Below, in pieces: positions 1 to 12,990 of a DNA stretch of 64,000 nt. Both the position numbers and the translations under genes were made by a program. The DNA lies in NCBI RefSeq assembly GCF_000004075.3, contig NC_026657.2, positions 34,148,732 through 34,212,731 on the forward strand, given 5' to 3'. Below the pieces are notes generated by a model that did no database searches, was not told the DNA's origin, and was given only the letters and a program-made list of their open reading frames with translations. Source of the stretch: Cucumis sativus. Lineage: Eukaryota > Streptophyta > Magnoliopsida > Cucurbitales > Cucurbitaceae. Positions within the stretch are counted from its first letter, which is position 1, and every line of letters starts with the position of its first letter.

Positions 1-1794
1 GGAAAATGGCAATTACAGTGGTAACCCTGAAAATTGAATTTTTTGGAAACTATTTTTTGGAGAAAATTATGCTCTGCTTTAGTAAATTGGAAAAATATCA
101 TGATTTGAAATCTAATCAAGCAACATCACACCACCAGCACAACCATATTCAACTCAGTCTCTACTGAATGTGAAATTCGAACTTGCAGCATGTCTGTAAG
201 ACTGAATCCCAGCCAACGAAACATGCTAACTAGTTATAAGTCGTTTCAGTTTGGAAAAGTATTCTGATATCTAGGGGAAGTCGGATGGGGTTCAAGCAGT
301 CCTGGAAAAACCTTTTTACTTATTTCTTCAAGTACTTAGGTTCTTTATACGATAGAAAAGAGAATAGGTAAGTCCCTGGACTCTGGAGAAGGTTTTTTTT
401 ATGTGAAAGTGCAAATCTGGAGGCAGCATTCATTAGTTCAACTGATTGTTTAACTCTGCTTTTTGACCAGGATGGTTTAAGTTTTGGCAATTATGGAAGA
501 AGGATGACACTGCTGACCAAGGAATTTGTGGCAATAAATTGCTAAGTTAAAAAACTTAATTCAATAAAATCTGGTGTTGGATGCAGGAGATGGTTGAATT
601 TGAGGTTTAGTGCTGGATTTGATTCTAAGACCTTTTCTTTCCAATGCTTTCCTGAAGTTTTAGCTTGAAGAAATTAAAAATAAAATTATGAAGCAAGTTT
701 GGGATGAAGAAATTCCCAAGGAGCTTCCATTTAGAAGACCTGCAAATGATAGAAAAGTTGTTGAATGGACTGAGCTCCAGTCCATCATTAGCCGATCTTT
801 TTGCATCCCCTTATAATCTTGCTTGGTAAATACATGCATATGGAAAAAATTTCTGTGAAATCACTTTTCTATGTTTTCCTGATGGAGATAAACATTCTTT
901 GGCCTTCGTTTTGTAAAGAGATTTGTTAATAGAACGCCTAAGAAGTGTGATGGGGTACATTTATGTTGGTGGTATAAGTGCTAATGATGAATTCAGCTTA
1001 GGAATCCGGGAATAAGTCTTTATCCATGAACCTTGTAGGAGTAACTGTGAGGCGTTTGGCCATATTTTCTAATCCTTGCCTAGCTGCCACTACTCTGCTT
1101 TGTTAGTTCCTACTACTAGTTTGTCTTTGTACCTATCCAATTATCAGTCCGTCAATCCAGTTTTTCTTAGTGGTCACAAGTCAACAGAAGTATTCGAAGT
1201 TTGAATAGGAAGTAGATGTGCCGTCCATCAGAAAATATAGATGGAGAGAAATAGAGGAATGCCTAACAGTTGTGATAGGAACTTAGAAGAATTTTCTTGA
1301 GGCTGTCCTCGTTGCCCCATCCCTTGGCGTACTTTGTTAATGCACTTTCACAATTATTCTCTGTTCTGCCTTTTCAATTGCCGTTCCATTTTGTTACTTT
1401 TTGGTTTTATTCTATTTTTTTTTACTATAGATTACTTCTTATGTTAACAGAACACTGCACCTGGTATAAAATATATAAAACCTGCTGACCTAGGAAAAGT
1501 TAGTTAAGACGTCCCAATCTCTTAGAAGAGGTTGCAGTTTTGAACTCACACTCCCATAGTCATGACGTAATATTTTAACATATCACTGTCACCTATAATC
1601 TTGGATATGCTATTTTGTTTAGATTTTTACAATTTTTCTCCTGTTGTTTAATTTATTAATTAGAAGAAAAGGGTATATTGATTTTTTTGGGCTTTAAATT
1701 GTTTTGGCAATTGGCAGCGTGTTATCAAATATAACCGAATTGAATGAGAGTGAAATCCTTCTTATTTGCTTTAAATTTCAACTTTAATCCGTAG
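1..1794 (+). other. Intron of the alpha-mannosidase II gene (5' exon lies outside the window)
   Basis: Most of this stretch is non-coding and sits upstream of the first recognisable mannosidase exon, so I read it as the intron following an N-terminal exon that lies left of the window. It ends in a normal acceptor (TAG before base 1795). It holds one short open frame, 688-816 (42 codons), whose composition looks more coding than its surroundings but which I do not recognise. No other gene was seen here. Confidence 0.6.
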
Positions 1795-4700
1795 GATTCT
1801 CGACGGAAGTTTATATGGGAAGAGATGTCTTATCTGGAGAAATGGTGGAGGGATGCTTCAGACGAGAAAAAAGAATCATTTGCTGCTTTAGTTAAAAATG
1901 GGCAGCTAGAAATCGTTGGAGGTGGCTGGGTGATGAACGATGAGGTAATATGCTCATTTGCATGTGAGGTGTTTTGGTCACTCGAACAGCGGGTTTGAGT
2001 ATTTTTTGTGCTACTTGCGTTCAATATTTTAATATTATTATATTGATCGGGAAAGTTCTGTTTACTGCTTGATAACTGGGATTTTCTGATAAAATTTCTG
2101 TTTATTCATCCTTCGGAACTTTTGATCTATAAAATCTTAACACCAAAATGCAGTGTAAGTATTCAATCAGGCAGGAATGTTTACAATAGGATTGAGGTTC
2201 AATTGAATGCCTGCAGGCGAGATATTTAAGTTTTCATTAACCTTACAATTACTAAACACCTCTGGCGTTCATTTTATATTAGACAAGTCAGAATCTAAAA
2301 ACAATTCTGTGCTATATGTTTCTTGCTCATTCCTTGGAAAGATTTACTGCTTATTGGGTACTATTGTTCATTTTGATTATCTGCTCTACCTCTACCATAA
2401 TTATCTAAATTTCTTAGATTAGGAATCTGCAAAGTTAAAACCTGTTTTTATATATATAGAAATTACCGCCAGTGTTTTTGTCTGGAAATTAACATGCTAG
2501 TCCCTTTCCTTTGCAGGCTAATTCTCATTATTTTGCTATAATTGAGCAGGTAAAGTAAAATCTTCTTCTTTGATAATATAACTGTATGCTGTTCTCATGT
2601 TTAACCAGATCTCTTTGCTAATTATGTGTTGAAATTTTAAACTTTATTCAGTTCAACTAATAAACATAACTTGTTTACCATATGATTTGATCTCCATTAT
2701 GTGTAATCTATTATGTTTATCATTATGCACAGAATAATTCATAATTTATATTTCTGTTAGTTTTCATCATAATGAACTACAATGTTGACATATTCTAAGG
2801 AATTTCTGTATCAGTCATGAGCAACACCAGACTTCTGTATTCTTCTATCATAAAATATGGCGCTTACATTCCAACAAGTAGCTATGCTTGCCTTTTTGGA
2901 ATATTTTTACTGAAATTACTTTCATTGAAACCAGATGGCAGAGGGGAATATGTGGTTGAACGAGACCATTGGCGTTGTTCCTAAAAATTCTTGGGCAATA
3001 GATCCATTTGGTTATTCACCCACAATGGCATATCTTCTTCGTCGCATGGGCTTTGAGAACATGCTTATACAGAGGACCCATTATGAGCTGAAGAAGGAAC
3101 TTGCACTGCACAAAAATCTAGAATTCATTTGGAGACAGAGCTGGGATGCTGAAGAAACTACCGACATCTTTGTGCACATGATGCCCTTTTATTCTTATGA
3201 TATTCCGCACACTTGTGGACCAGAGCCAGCAATTTGTTGTCAGTTTGACTTTGCCCGTTCTCGTGGTTCTTTATATGAACTATGTCCCTGGAGACAAGAT
3301 CCTGTTGAGATCAACAAGGAAAATGTTCAAGAGAGGGCAACCACGTTACTTGATCAGTATAGGAAGAAATCAGTACTATATAGGACAAATACTCTTCTTA
3401 TTCCTCTTGGAGATGATTTTCGATATATTAACATTGATGAAGCAGAGGCTCAGTTTAAGAACTATCAGTTGTTATTTGATTATATTAATTCCAACCCGAG
3501 TTTAAATGCTGAGGCAAACTTCGGCACCTTGGAAGACTACTTCCGAACCCTTCGAGATGAAGCTGAAAAGATAAATTATTCACTTCCCGGTGAAGTTGGC
3601 TCCAGTCTAGTCGGTGGTTTTCCCTCTTTGTCTGGGGATTTCTTCACTTATGCTGATAGACAGGAGGACTATTGGAGTGGGTATTATGTGTCTAGGCCTT
3701 TCTTTAAGGCTGTTGATCGTGTTCTGGAGCGAACACTTCGGGCTGCTGAAATGATGTTAGCTTTATTGCTTGGTCCTTGCCAAAGGTCTCAATGTGAGAA
3801 GTTGCCTCTTGGGTTTTCTTACAAGTTGACTGCTGCCAGAAGAAACTTGGCTCTTTTTCAGCATCATGATGGGGTTACTGGTACTGCAAAAGATCATGTA
3901 GTGCGTGATTATGGGGTTCGGATGCATACTTCTTTACAAGACCTGCACATTTTCATGTCTAAAGCTATTGAAGTACTACTTGGAATTCGCCATGATAAAT
4001 CTGATCAGAATCCTTCACAATTTGAACCAGAACAGATGAGATCTAAATACGATGCCCAACCTGTACATAAATCTATCGATCTTCAAGAAGGAACTTACCA
4101 ATCAGTGATCTTTTTTAATCCTCTAGAGCAAACAAGAGAAGAGGTTGCGATGGTTATTGTTAACAGGACGGAGGTTACTGTATTGGACTCAAATTGGACA
4201 TGTGTTCAAAGCCAAATTTCTCCTGAATTTCAGCACGATAAAGCCAAGGTTTTTACTGGGAGGCATCGTATTCACTGGAAAATTTTAGTTCCTGCCTTGG
4301 GATTGCAGACATACTATATTGCAAATGGATTATTTGATTGTGAAAAGCCAAAACCAGCCAAACTAAAAATTTTCTCAACGTCTACTTCATTACCTTGTCC
4401 TACTCCATATGCTTGCTCGAAGGTTAATGGTGATGTGGCTGAAATCGAGAACCAACATCAGTCTCTTGTATTTGATGTCAAGCATGGTTTGTTGCAGAAA
4501 GTAATTAATAAAGATGGTTCACAAAATTTTGTGAATGAAGAAATTGCAATGTACTCGAGCTGGGGTAGCGGGGCCTACCTTTTCAAACCCACCGGTGAAG
4601 CTAAATCTATCACTGAAGAAGGTGGATTGACCGTTGTCACCGAGGGTCCTCTGATGCAGGAAGTTTTCTCTTATCCAAAGACAGGATGGGAACCTTCCCC

Positions 4701-5670
4701 CATCTCCCATAGCACTCGTTTATATAGTGGAGGCAATTCAATTCAGGAGCACCTCATTGAGATGGAATACCATGTTGAGCTACTTGGCAGGGAATATGAC
4801 GACAGGGAACTGATAGTCAGATACAAGACCGATATTGACAACAAGCGGATCTTTTATTCTGATTTGAATGGTCTTCAAATGAGTCGGAGAGAGTCATATG
4901 ATAAAATCCCCCTGCAGGGAAATTATTATCCAATGCCATCTCTAGCATTCATGGAAGGATCCAATGGTCAAAGGTTCTCTGTCCATTCTAGGCAGTCTCT
5001 AGGTGTAGCAAGTCTCAAAGATGGATGGTTAGAGATTATGCTAGATCGTCGTTTGTACAGGGATGATGGACGTGGCCTAGGGCAAGGAGTGACAGATAAT
5101 CGTGCAATGAATGTTGTTTTCCATATCCTTCTCGAATCAAATGTTTCAACCAAACTAAATCCTGTTTCCAGTTACTCTCCTTTAAGCCCTTCTCTCCTTT
5201 CCCACTGCATTGGTGCTCGTTTGAACTATCCCTTGCACGCATTTATTGCCAAGAAACCACAGCCTTCATCTTTGCAGCCAACCTCAAGATCATTCTCTCC
5301 TTTAGCAGCTCCTTTGCCATGTGACTTGCATATTGTCAGCTTTAAAGTTCCTCGACCTCTGAAGTACACTCAGCAATCCCTTGAAGACCCACGGTTTCTT
5401 TTAATATTTCATAGGAGACACTGGGATTCATCATATTGCAAGACAGCCAGGTCAAATTGTGCTAGGGTCGCTGATGAGCCTTTCAATTTATTCAACATGT
5501 TTAAGGGGCTTGCGGTATCGGATGCGCGGGCAAGTTCCTTAAATCTGCTGCATGAAGACACAGAAATGCTTGGATATAATGAACAATCTGGTGATGTTGG
5601 TCATGAAGGGCAACTCCATATCCCTCCCATGGAAGTACGAGCTTACAAGTTGGAACTGAAGCCACGTTAA
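1795..5670 (+). CDS. GMII: Golgi alpha-mannosidase II, 5'-truncated by the window edge
   Basis: Glycoside hydrolase family 38 enzyme of the medial Golgi. It removes two mannoses from GlcNAcMan5GlcNAc2 on N-glycans, which commits them to the complex type. Three exons are visible: 1795-1944, 2517-2549 and 2935-5670, all phase 0 with GT-AG borders, giving 972 residues. The plant enzyme is about 1,170 residues, so the cytoplasmic tail, membrane anchor, stem and start of the catalytic domain (about 200 residues) are missing on the left. The nucleophile motif AIDPFGYS, the acid/base motif CCQFDFAR and the family signature HHDGVTGTAKDH are all intact. The last exon begins with ATG, but this is an internal Met: the reading frame runs on from the 11-codon exon ending in AIIEQ. 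The gene is convergent with the KONJAC-like gene. I see no frameshift or stop, so it should be functional. Confidence 0.95.
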
Positions 5671-6699
5671 TAATTTTGCATAAATGCCAGTTTTTTGGAG
5701 ATTTAACCATGCTGATAGCCTCCAAATGAGCTTTTCATGTAGAATCGATTCCCGAGTCCGAGATCAATACATCTAGCAGAGCTATCTAATGCAATGTAAA
5801 GATAACGGAATATCAGGGGTATGCAAAAATATTTCTGGAACTGGACGCTGCCGACAATTACGACTTTTACTTCTTTGAACTGTCAGGTCTCATGCTATGC
5901 TCTGGAAGACTTGTTTTTGCTTTGCTTGGGCTGACAATTGTTCCAATGGAAGGTTGGAAAATGTGGACCGAGGAATCTTACAATATTTACTGCTCAATTG
6001 GTTGATGCTTAGAAATAGATAGAAGGACATACTAAGTTTCTACACGGTTTTTTGAGTTGTAATTGTCTTCTTTAGATTAGAATTTTGTTTTGATTTCTAC
6101 TCTCTATTATCTGAATTGTCTCAATGACTCTTCCACAACCTCAACAGGATTTTTTACTTTGATCAAATGGATAATTCTCATGTGAGAGTTGAAAGCATCC
6201 TTATTCATCTTTCAAACACACCATGAAAGTAACTTCAAATTTTTCTCCTCTGGGATCGACATATTCACTTGCTTTAAAAATCATAAAATGTTTATATACT
6301 AAATTAAATTTATATTTTGATATTCATCAAAATTTCTATAAAATGAATATCTCAATATTTCCATACATATTTTAAACCTTCTTCACTGAAGTTAATAAGT
6401 TCATGTTTTAGAGATGTTAGAGTTCCTTGATAAATGTGAAAAATAGAGAAAGATACAAAAATAAAGTTACAAGTAGAAAAATATTGGAATAATAACAATC
6501 CAAACAAGAAATATGCAAAATAGGCCATGAACCATTTGACTTGAATATCAAGTAATGACTTCAACTTAAACATTTTATATTTGGGGATTGACACTCTGCA
6601 GGTTTGAATCAAGTAGCCAGAAGTCAGCCGCATGGAATGGCAAAATTGTTTGAAATTTTAGTACAGAGAAAGAGGAATGAATGGTGTAAAAGCAAAATA
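5671..6699. other. Convergent 3' flanks of GMII and the KONJAC-like gene
   Basis: About 1 kb between two stop codons facing each other. It must contain the 3' UTRs and polyadenylation signals of both genes. AATAAA-like strings are too common in this AT-rich DNA to assign. No additional coding region is supported; the 93-codon frame on the minus strand at 6352-6633 has biased low-complexity composition. Confidence 0.6.
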
Positions 6700-7252
6700 C
6701 TATAAAATGATTTCTTCAAGGACGCTAAGGTTGAGAGTCTTATTTGGGAGCACTATGCTGTTGGTCACCACAACTTCGTCTTCAACAATCACAGCCTCTC
6801 CTACAAAACACACCAAAATCTCCATATTGGTTCTAAGCATTTGAATATCCCCGCACGCAAGCATGCCTCAGTCGGGTACCGATATCTTTTTTAGTCGATA
6901 AATCGAGCACTCAGTGTGAAAAACAGAAGAATAATAGAAATGAAGTAGAGGATACATACCGAGAATTGTAATTCCGAGCTTATCCTTGTAGTCACCATTT
7001 GCCTGAACCAGTTCATTTGCATAAACTCAGTCTTGGTGTTTTTAATGCTAACTAATTTGTTTTTGTTTTTGTTTTTGTTTTCTTTCCTTAGATCTCAAAC
7101 AGGAGGTACTTAAAATAGAATAGAAAGCACTCTAAAGCTAATTGCAGGAACTTTGGCAGGTCCTAAAGTGCTGTTTATTTGTTTGTTTTCTAACTAAGAC
7201 CAAAATTTGTATAAATGTTTGGTTTGGCCAACATTTTCTAGTCAATTGATTT

Positions 7253-7283
<31 letters not shown>

Positions 7284-10200
7284 GTAGAAATGAACTTGTT
7301 AAGATTTTCAAAAAAGATTCTCCAATTAGATTGTAGAGGTTGTGGTAGGTGCAAATCAAGATTTGGAAAACAAATAAACGAAGACATGAAGTAACAGTCC
7401 GGCAGCTCAAAGGCACTCGCACTACCGATATTTAGATTAACCATCTAAAGAACACAAAGTAAGCTGAAAATATGAGAATATGAAAATTCTAAGTTGACTG
7501 CACTTGCCTGGACACGCGACCATTTCCCCACTGATGATTTCCATCCAATAATAGAATTTATAACAACAGCATTATCCTGTCAAAGAGAATTGCATGATTT
7601 TCTAAGTTTAATGCAAAAGTAATATCTTATTATTGTTCGCCATGATAGTTAAAGTGCTTCAGTACCATAATTTCAACATCATCCAAGATGATGCAACTTA
7701 TAAGCCTCACACCAGGAGCTACACGAACATTAGCAGAAATAGAGACATTGGGACCAATCTGTTCAGAAGAACATTTTAGAGTAATCACTAATCAGGATTG
7801 TGTATAAGACCAAAAACTACAATTAAAAACAATGGAGTTTTTAGTTAATTCTTTGTGGTAAATACTCTTTTGAACTGTTTAGGTGTTGTGTTTTATTTTA
7901 ATTCTTACTTTGGCTCAGTGTATAAGCTGGCCTTCTATTAATTAATTAGAAATTATCGAGGTATTAATCAAGTTTGATTTCTCCCAGTTTAGCTACATCA
8001 TACATTAAAAATATATCTGTAATAAAATCAATCAAAAAGTAAGAAAAAAAATCTAGTTTTTATCTTCTCTCTCATGCATCATACATCTAGTAGTGTAAAA
8101 GTGACAGACTATTCCCTGTCTTACATCTAATAGTGAAAAAGTGATAGCCACATACCACATTCTGCCAGCAATATTAAATAACTTTCTAATAGAAGAGTGG
8201 GAGTTTGGTGTAAAGTTCATGAAAGAATGTGAGATAAGAAAAACCGTACTTTATACAATCTATTTAGTTATAAATGCAATAATATTGCCAATAAATGAGT
8301 TACAATTATGGTCATTAAATTTTCCAGCTACTCTGATAATACACAATACTAATATGATTGCGTGCTTCTATATGTATATATATTGAAGTACGGAATATCT
8401 TAAAAGCAGAATATGGGTAAAGTTACTGATTGTAAAGAAGTAAAAATTACCTTTGCAGTGGGATGTACTTTTGCTGATGGATGAATGTAGACATCACCCA
8501 CAATAGTAGCACTTCTGGTACCATTCCCACTAGCCAAAAGATGGGGAGAGGTTAATTGAAACTGAGCAAGATAAAGGGCTGAACACTTCAAAGACATCCT
8601 GCAACCATAATACAGATTCATTAGAAAATAATTACAACAGAAAAGAAGGGCCAGGAGGGTAGAAGATGACAAATGCTGAATCAGTTGCTTTACCCTGGAG
8701 TCTTGATCTGTTCCCAAAATTCCATGGTTTCATATGTATATAAGCGTTTCTTTCCAGCGAGAGGAGTCAAAATATCTTGATCTAATCTCACAAAATCAAT
8801 TGGAAGGTTCCTTTTGGTAGAGATAGAATGGAAGGGTTGGTTAGGTGTTAAATTAACCAAGCAAGAGAAGTATAATTTTATTTTTAAAATAAACCTACAA
8901 AGTTTAGATCATGTACTCAAATCTAAACAGAATTCCTGATTTTAAACATGTATCTTATGAGTGATAACCAAATTTACAAAATATATATTTTAGCCATACA
9001 ACAATGTGCATTTTGGTATGAAATTTGTATGACATTGAGAGATTTTCAAATTAAAAGAGCAGAGAATCTGGTGTGTATCTAACCTTGTTGCAGATTGTAG
9101 AGCTTCAAAGCTGGAGACACGCCGTAGATTAGCTGCAATAAATAAAAATAATTCATACCCTATATTCAGAATTGAAAACAATATTGGAAAAAACTAAAGT
9201 ATACATAAAATTTATGCCTTAAAAACAGCAATTTCTGTCAATTTTGCACATGATTGCAAACGGTTAAAATAAAATTCAAACTGTGGGATCAATTTACACT
9301 ACAACCTCTGCCTTCCCGATGAATTGAGACATCTTGGATGTAATCGAAAATTTCCGAGGTAAATGCATATACACCACAATTTATTAAATCACTCACCTGC
9401 AATTAATGAAATATCAATCATTGAAAACATAGTTATTGAAAGAGCTTGGACAACTGATAAACTCAAGTAGAAAAAAGCACCACGTCATACAAAAGTCTCA
9501 GGTTTCTCTGTGTAATGCAACAGCTCATTAGTGACCGGATCAGCTACCAGTGCACCAAACTGATTAGCCGATTCAGCAGAAACCTGTATAGGAAACCAAA
9601 TAAGAGCATAAATCCAACATAAGCTGCAGTAAAATGAATGTAATGACAAAATGTCATTCTTTTTGGCTTCATAACCTTTTCTTTTGAAAGCCATAGATCA
9701 TACACCAACCTTGTTTACTAATATAGTTCCCATCCCACCGTATCTTTTATGTGCCTCTGTAAAGTAAGAAAAGAACACCACTTACTTTATGATAAATGCT
9801 TCAGTTAACAGCAGAGGATGAACAAATTGGTTCCTAAATAAAGATAACAAATAATGAAACTAACCAAGCATGTCAGGAAGTGGAAAATTGCAGCAAACAT
9901 CACAATTTAGTAGAAAGATGTACGACTGCAAAATATACGTAAACAATATGTGAGAAGAGAACTTAGGTTAATTATAAGTTTTTATCCTTGAATTGTCAAA
10001 GATTGCACCTATTTCACTCCTGACTTTAGAAAATGTATAATACGTTCCTAAAGTTTTATATCTCAATATTTATTAGTCTCTATACTTTTAAAAAAAAAAA
10101 AAAAAGTCCAATCAACCCCTAAACTTTTTCTGTATATAATGCATTTTATCACAGTTAGTTCAGCAAGTTTTTCACATGCCGATTACATTATTTAAGGATT

Positions 10201-11201
10201 ACATTATGTGTTAAATGAAATAATGGAGAAAATCAAATAACCTATTAGAGGTTCAGACCTAGAAACTCGAGGTGTTTAGCCCAAGGAGTTGGGGAGTAGG
10301 AGTTGAGGATAGAGTTGTGAACTCCACTCCTTGCTTAGTCCAAGGAGTTTGTGAGTCCCATTACTAAAATACATCAATGTTATACCTTAATAACTCCTTA
10401 CATGCGGGCCCAGGAGTTTGTGAATCCCCAGACTTCACAACTCCTTGAAGCTGACCATTTCACTCCTTCCTTCAAATGCCCCCAAAATTACAAGAACTAA
10501 ATCACACGCCATGAATGCGCTTATATATAACAAGGTTAATTTCTTGTACACAACATGAATTACAGAAAGAGCAAAGGTTACAAACTGGGCTGTCTTCCAA
10601 GATAATGTCTCTGAAGTAATAAATACCCCCAGCTGAGCCATGCGGTTTATCCTCCTTCAAGTACCTAAAAACCAACACAATCAAAGAATCCCCACTAGTT
10701 CAGAACAATATAATTACGAGCCACAACTAAAATTAAGTACATTGGATTATCTACAGTCACCTCACAGGCAGTCTCAACTCATTGGACAAAGAAGAAACGT
10801 AAAGAGCGAATTCCCTCTCCTCATAAAATCCAATAAGAAAAATTTGAGCCAAATTGGGTATCTACAAACATCCCACAATTCATAAGTACCCATCCAAACT
10901 AAAAAAAAAGAAAAAAAGATTCAGCTGAAAGCAAACACCAAAATCATTTCAATCAAGTCAGAAATCTAACCCGTTTACATGCAGAGATAGGATGATGAAC
11001 CATCGGTTGGCCAGCCAAAGGGAAGAGAGGCTTCGGAGTATTGAATGAAAGAGGGCGAAATCTAGTACCTGCCGAAAAACAAAATAAAAAGATGACTTTT
11101 TTACATCACCAGAATGAGAAACGGAGAAGCGAAGTTGTGTTCGTACCTTTAGTTGGGCCGCCAACCATGATAACGGCAACCACTTTCTCCGAGCTCTCCA
11201 T
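6700..11201 (-). CDS. KJC: GDP-mannose pyrophosphorylase-like regulatory protein, KONJAC (GMPPA) type
   Basis: Homologue of KONJAC1/2, nucleotidyltransferase-like proteins that stimulate the GDP-mannose pyrophosphorylase VTC1/CYT1 and so support glucomannan and ascorbate precursor supply in the cytosol. Fifteen exons join in frame to 414 residues, the family length: 11147-11201, 10971-11068, 10761-10861, 10586-10664, 9865-9925, 9710-9756, 9491-9583, 9306-9396, 9084-9132, 8694-8810, 8451-8598, 7666-7758, 7508-7576, 6960-7002, 6700-6800. The N-terminal nucleotidyltransferase domain opens with [19 protein letters not shown] (about residues 8-26) and has [14 protein letters not shown] near 85-98. 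A left-handed beta-helix region follows ([16 protein letters not shown], then IGPNVSI, about 298-320). The protein ends in [11 protein letters not shown]. The intron after exon 13 has a GC donor (CAG/GCAAGT). Introns also carry a long poly-T tract (about 7255-7282) and a MITE-like insert. Confidence 0.95.
10269..10483. mobile_element. MITE-like insert in intron 4 of the KONJAC-like gene
   Basis: A roughly 215-bp segment with imperfect inverted ends. The left end reads GAGGTGTTTAGCCCAAGGAG; the right end read on the other strand is GGGGCATTTGAAGGAAGGAG. The interior repeats the motif CAAGGAGTT and its complement several times (for example near 10327-10350 and 10436-10446), giving strong hairpin potential. 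It is non-coding and more GC-rich than the intron around it. This is the layout of a PIF/Harbinger- or hAT-type MITE. I could not define a clean target-site duplication, so the superfamily is open. Confidence 0.5.
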
Positions 11202-11234
11202 GCTGGAACAAAACCACAAAAAAAAAGGGAAAAA

Positions 11235-11242
11235 AAACCCTA
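11235..11242 (-). promoter_or_regulatory. Telo-box upstream of the KONJAC-like start codon
   Basis: AAACCCTA on the plus strand (TAGGGTTT in the gene's direction), 34 bases upstream of the ATG at 11201. Telo-boxes are common near the transcription start of plant genes expressed in dividing cells. The position fits; function is inferred only from the motif. Confidence 0.35.
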
Positions 11243-12781
11243 GATCCTGTTTTTGAAATCGGTAGGTTTAAACTGAGTGCCTGAAGCTCTGCATTTGACT
11301 GCAAATTGAGAAAGTGGAAATTAACTGATAAATTAAGGATGAAGCAAAGTGAAATGAATGAGTTCGCAAATCCCAAAACTTTAATTTCTTTTCTTCAATT
11401 TGTATTTGTTCAAATTTTAGTTTGAAGAGAAACAGATCGGAAATCGGAGTAACGGTGGCGAAGGTAAAGTATGTGATACGAATCACTAAATAACACAAAT
11501 TATAAATCTTATAATCTATTTCTTTTCTTTTCCGTATCTTATTGTTTCTTAATTTGCATTTTTTTATTCATTATTTACCTACATTTCAAAACTTTTAAAT
11601 CATCTCTTTTTAAATGAAAATCATTCCTTAATTACTAACTTCATTCAGTTAATATAATTAGTTTAGTTATTTTTGCAAAAATATCTTTATAAAGTTTGTG
11701 ATTATGTAAACAGACCAAAAATAATCAAATTCATTTCATTTTTTATATTTATATTGTGTGAGCTTGACTTTATTTTTTATCAATTTCACAAATAATAAAG
11801 TATCTATATTATAGACGTAATTAATAAAAATTATTTTGTCATTTTTGTAAGTGCGTCTATAATTTATTAATTTATTTTAAAACGTTAATATTAAATATAC
11901 TTAAAAAGAAAAAGAAAAACAAAATACCACATTTGTATAATTTAAACTTAATTTTGTATTAGGATTGGAAGGTAATGTAATATTATATGTATACTAATAT
12001 ACTGATAGCATACATTTATTTACACACATGCAATATTCCATGTTCACATAAGGAAAACAATTCACTAAAAATATCTATAAAAACCAATAGAGTTTCTAAC
12101 AACATTAATAAGTAAGCTATTTATTGAAATACATAACCTCTTATTGGATCATCTATGGTTTAAAGACTTAAGCTAATGAATCATGGACACTTTAACATCT
12201 AACCATTTTCTTTGCTAAAGCATGAGTATTATACTGACTTAACATTAAAAAAAACTATAAAAAATGATAGTGTTATAGTTATTTTTAGTGGTTTTTTAAA
12301 AAATAGAAAGAAAAAAACAGCCAATTATTTATAATCTATACAACAAAATGAATAAAAGATAAAATTAATTAAATTTGATTTTTATATGAAATGTTATTTT
12401 TTACCACTAATATACAAAACCAAATATACAGTTAAATTTTGTGATAAAAAAAGACAATTATTTTAAATGAGAAAATATATAAATATTGAAATTGTGTTAT
12501 ATTTATAAATAATATTGATTGAAAACGACCTTATATTTAATATATTTTAATATCAAACTTAATTCTAAAATTAGTTAATTAATTAATTCATAGCATAAAT
12601 TGATTAAAACATAGCGCACGAAAGATGGAAAAATGATTCAAAAAAGGAAAAAATTAGAGCAGAGATATTTAAGGAAGAACACTGCGAATATTACAATAAA
12701 ATTGTAAAATCAAATAAGGAAAGTTATTAGGAATCGGAATTTAGTATTATTTACATGTAAACCAACTCTTCCGAAATTTCC
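11243..12781. other. Divergent intergenic region between the KONJAC-like and kinase genes
   Basis: About 1.5 kb of very AT-rich DNA containing the promoters of two divergently transcribed genes. The 75- and 76-codon minus-strand frames near 11149-11498 overlap the KONJAC 5' region and show no coding character. I see no RNA gene or transposon here. Confidence 0.55.
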
Positions 12782-12990
12782 ATGTTCTTGAAATTGTTGG
12801 ATTTCTTCTACAAGTTCCTCCACCAGGTATGATATTATTTTATTACTTTCTTAATTGATGCATTGTTCATATTATGCTCTGTTTTTTCCTCCATAAATGG
12901 AGCATTAACAGAACAATAATAATGAGTAACTGAAGATTGTTATCGTTAATCACACTTGTTAGGTTCTCTAATTTTTTGCAGATTTAAACT
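12782..12990 (+). promoter_or_regulatory. Probable spliced 5' leader with a 16-codon uORF for the kinase gene
   Basis: A good donor (CCAG/GTATGA, intron from 12827) and acceptor (TTTTTTGCAG, ending 12981) lie just upstream of the kinase ATG, so a 155-base leader intron is likely. The leader exon contains an ATG at 12782. After splicing its frame reads 16 codons and ends ATT TAA six bases before the kinase ATG. That makes it a candidate upstream ORF that would limit translation. The exon boundaries are predicted by eye. Confidence 0.4.

Noticed and set aside
2935-2937. ATG at the start of the long mannosidase exon as a true translation start
   Set aside because: The preceding 33-base and 150-base exons join in frame and encode conserved GMII sequence, so this Met is internal.
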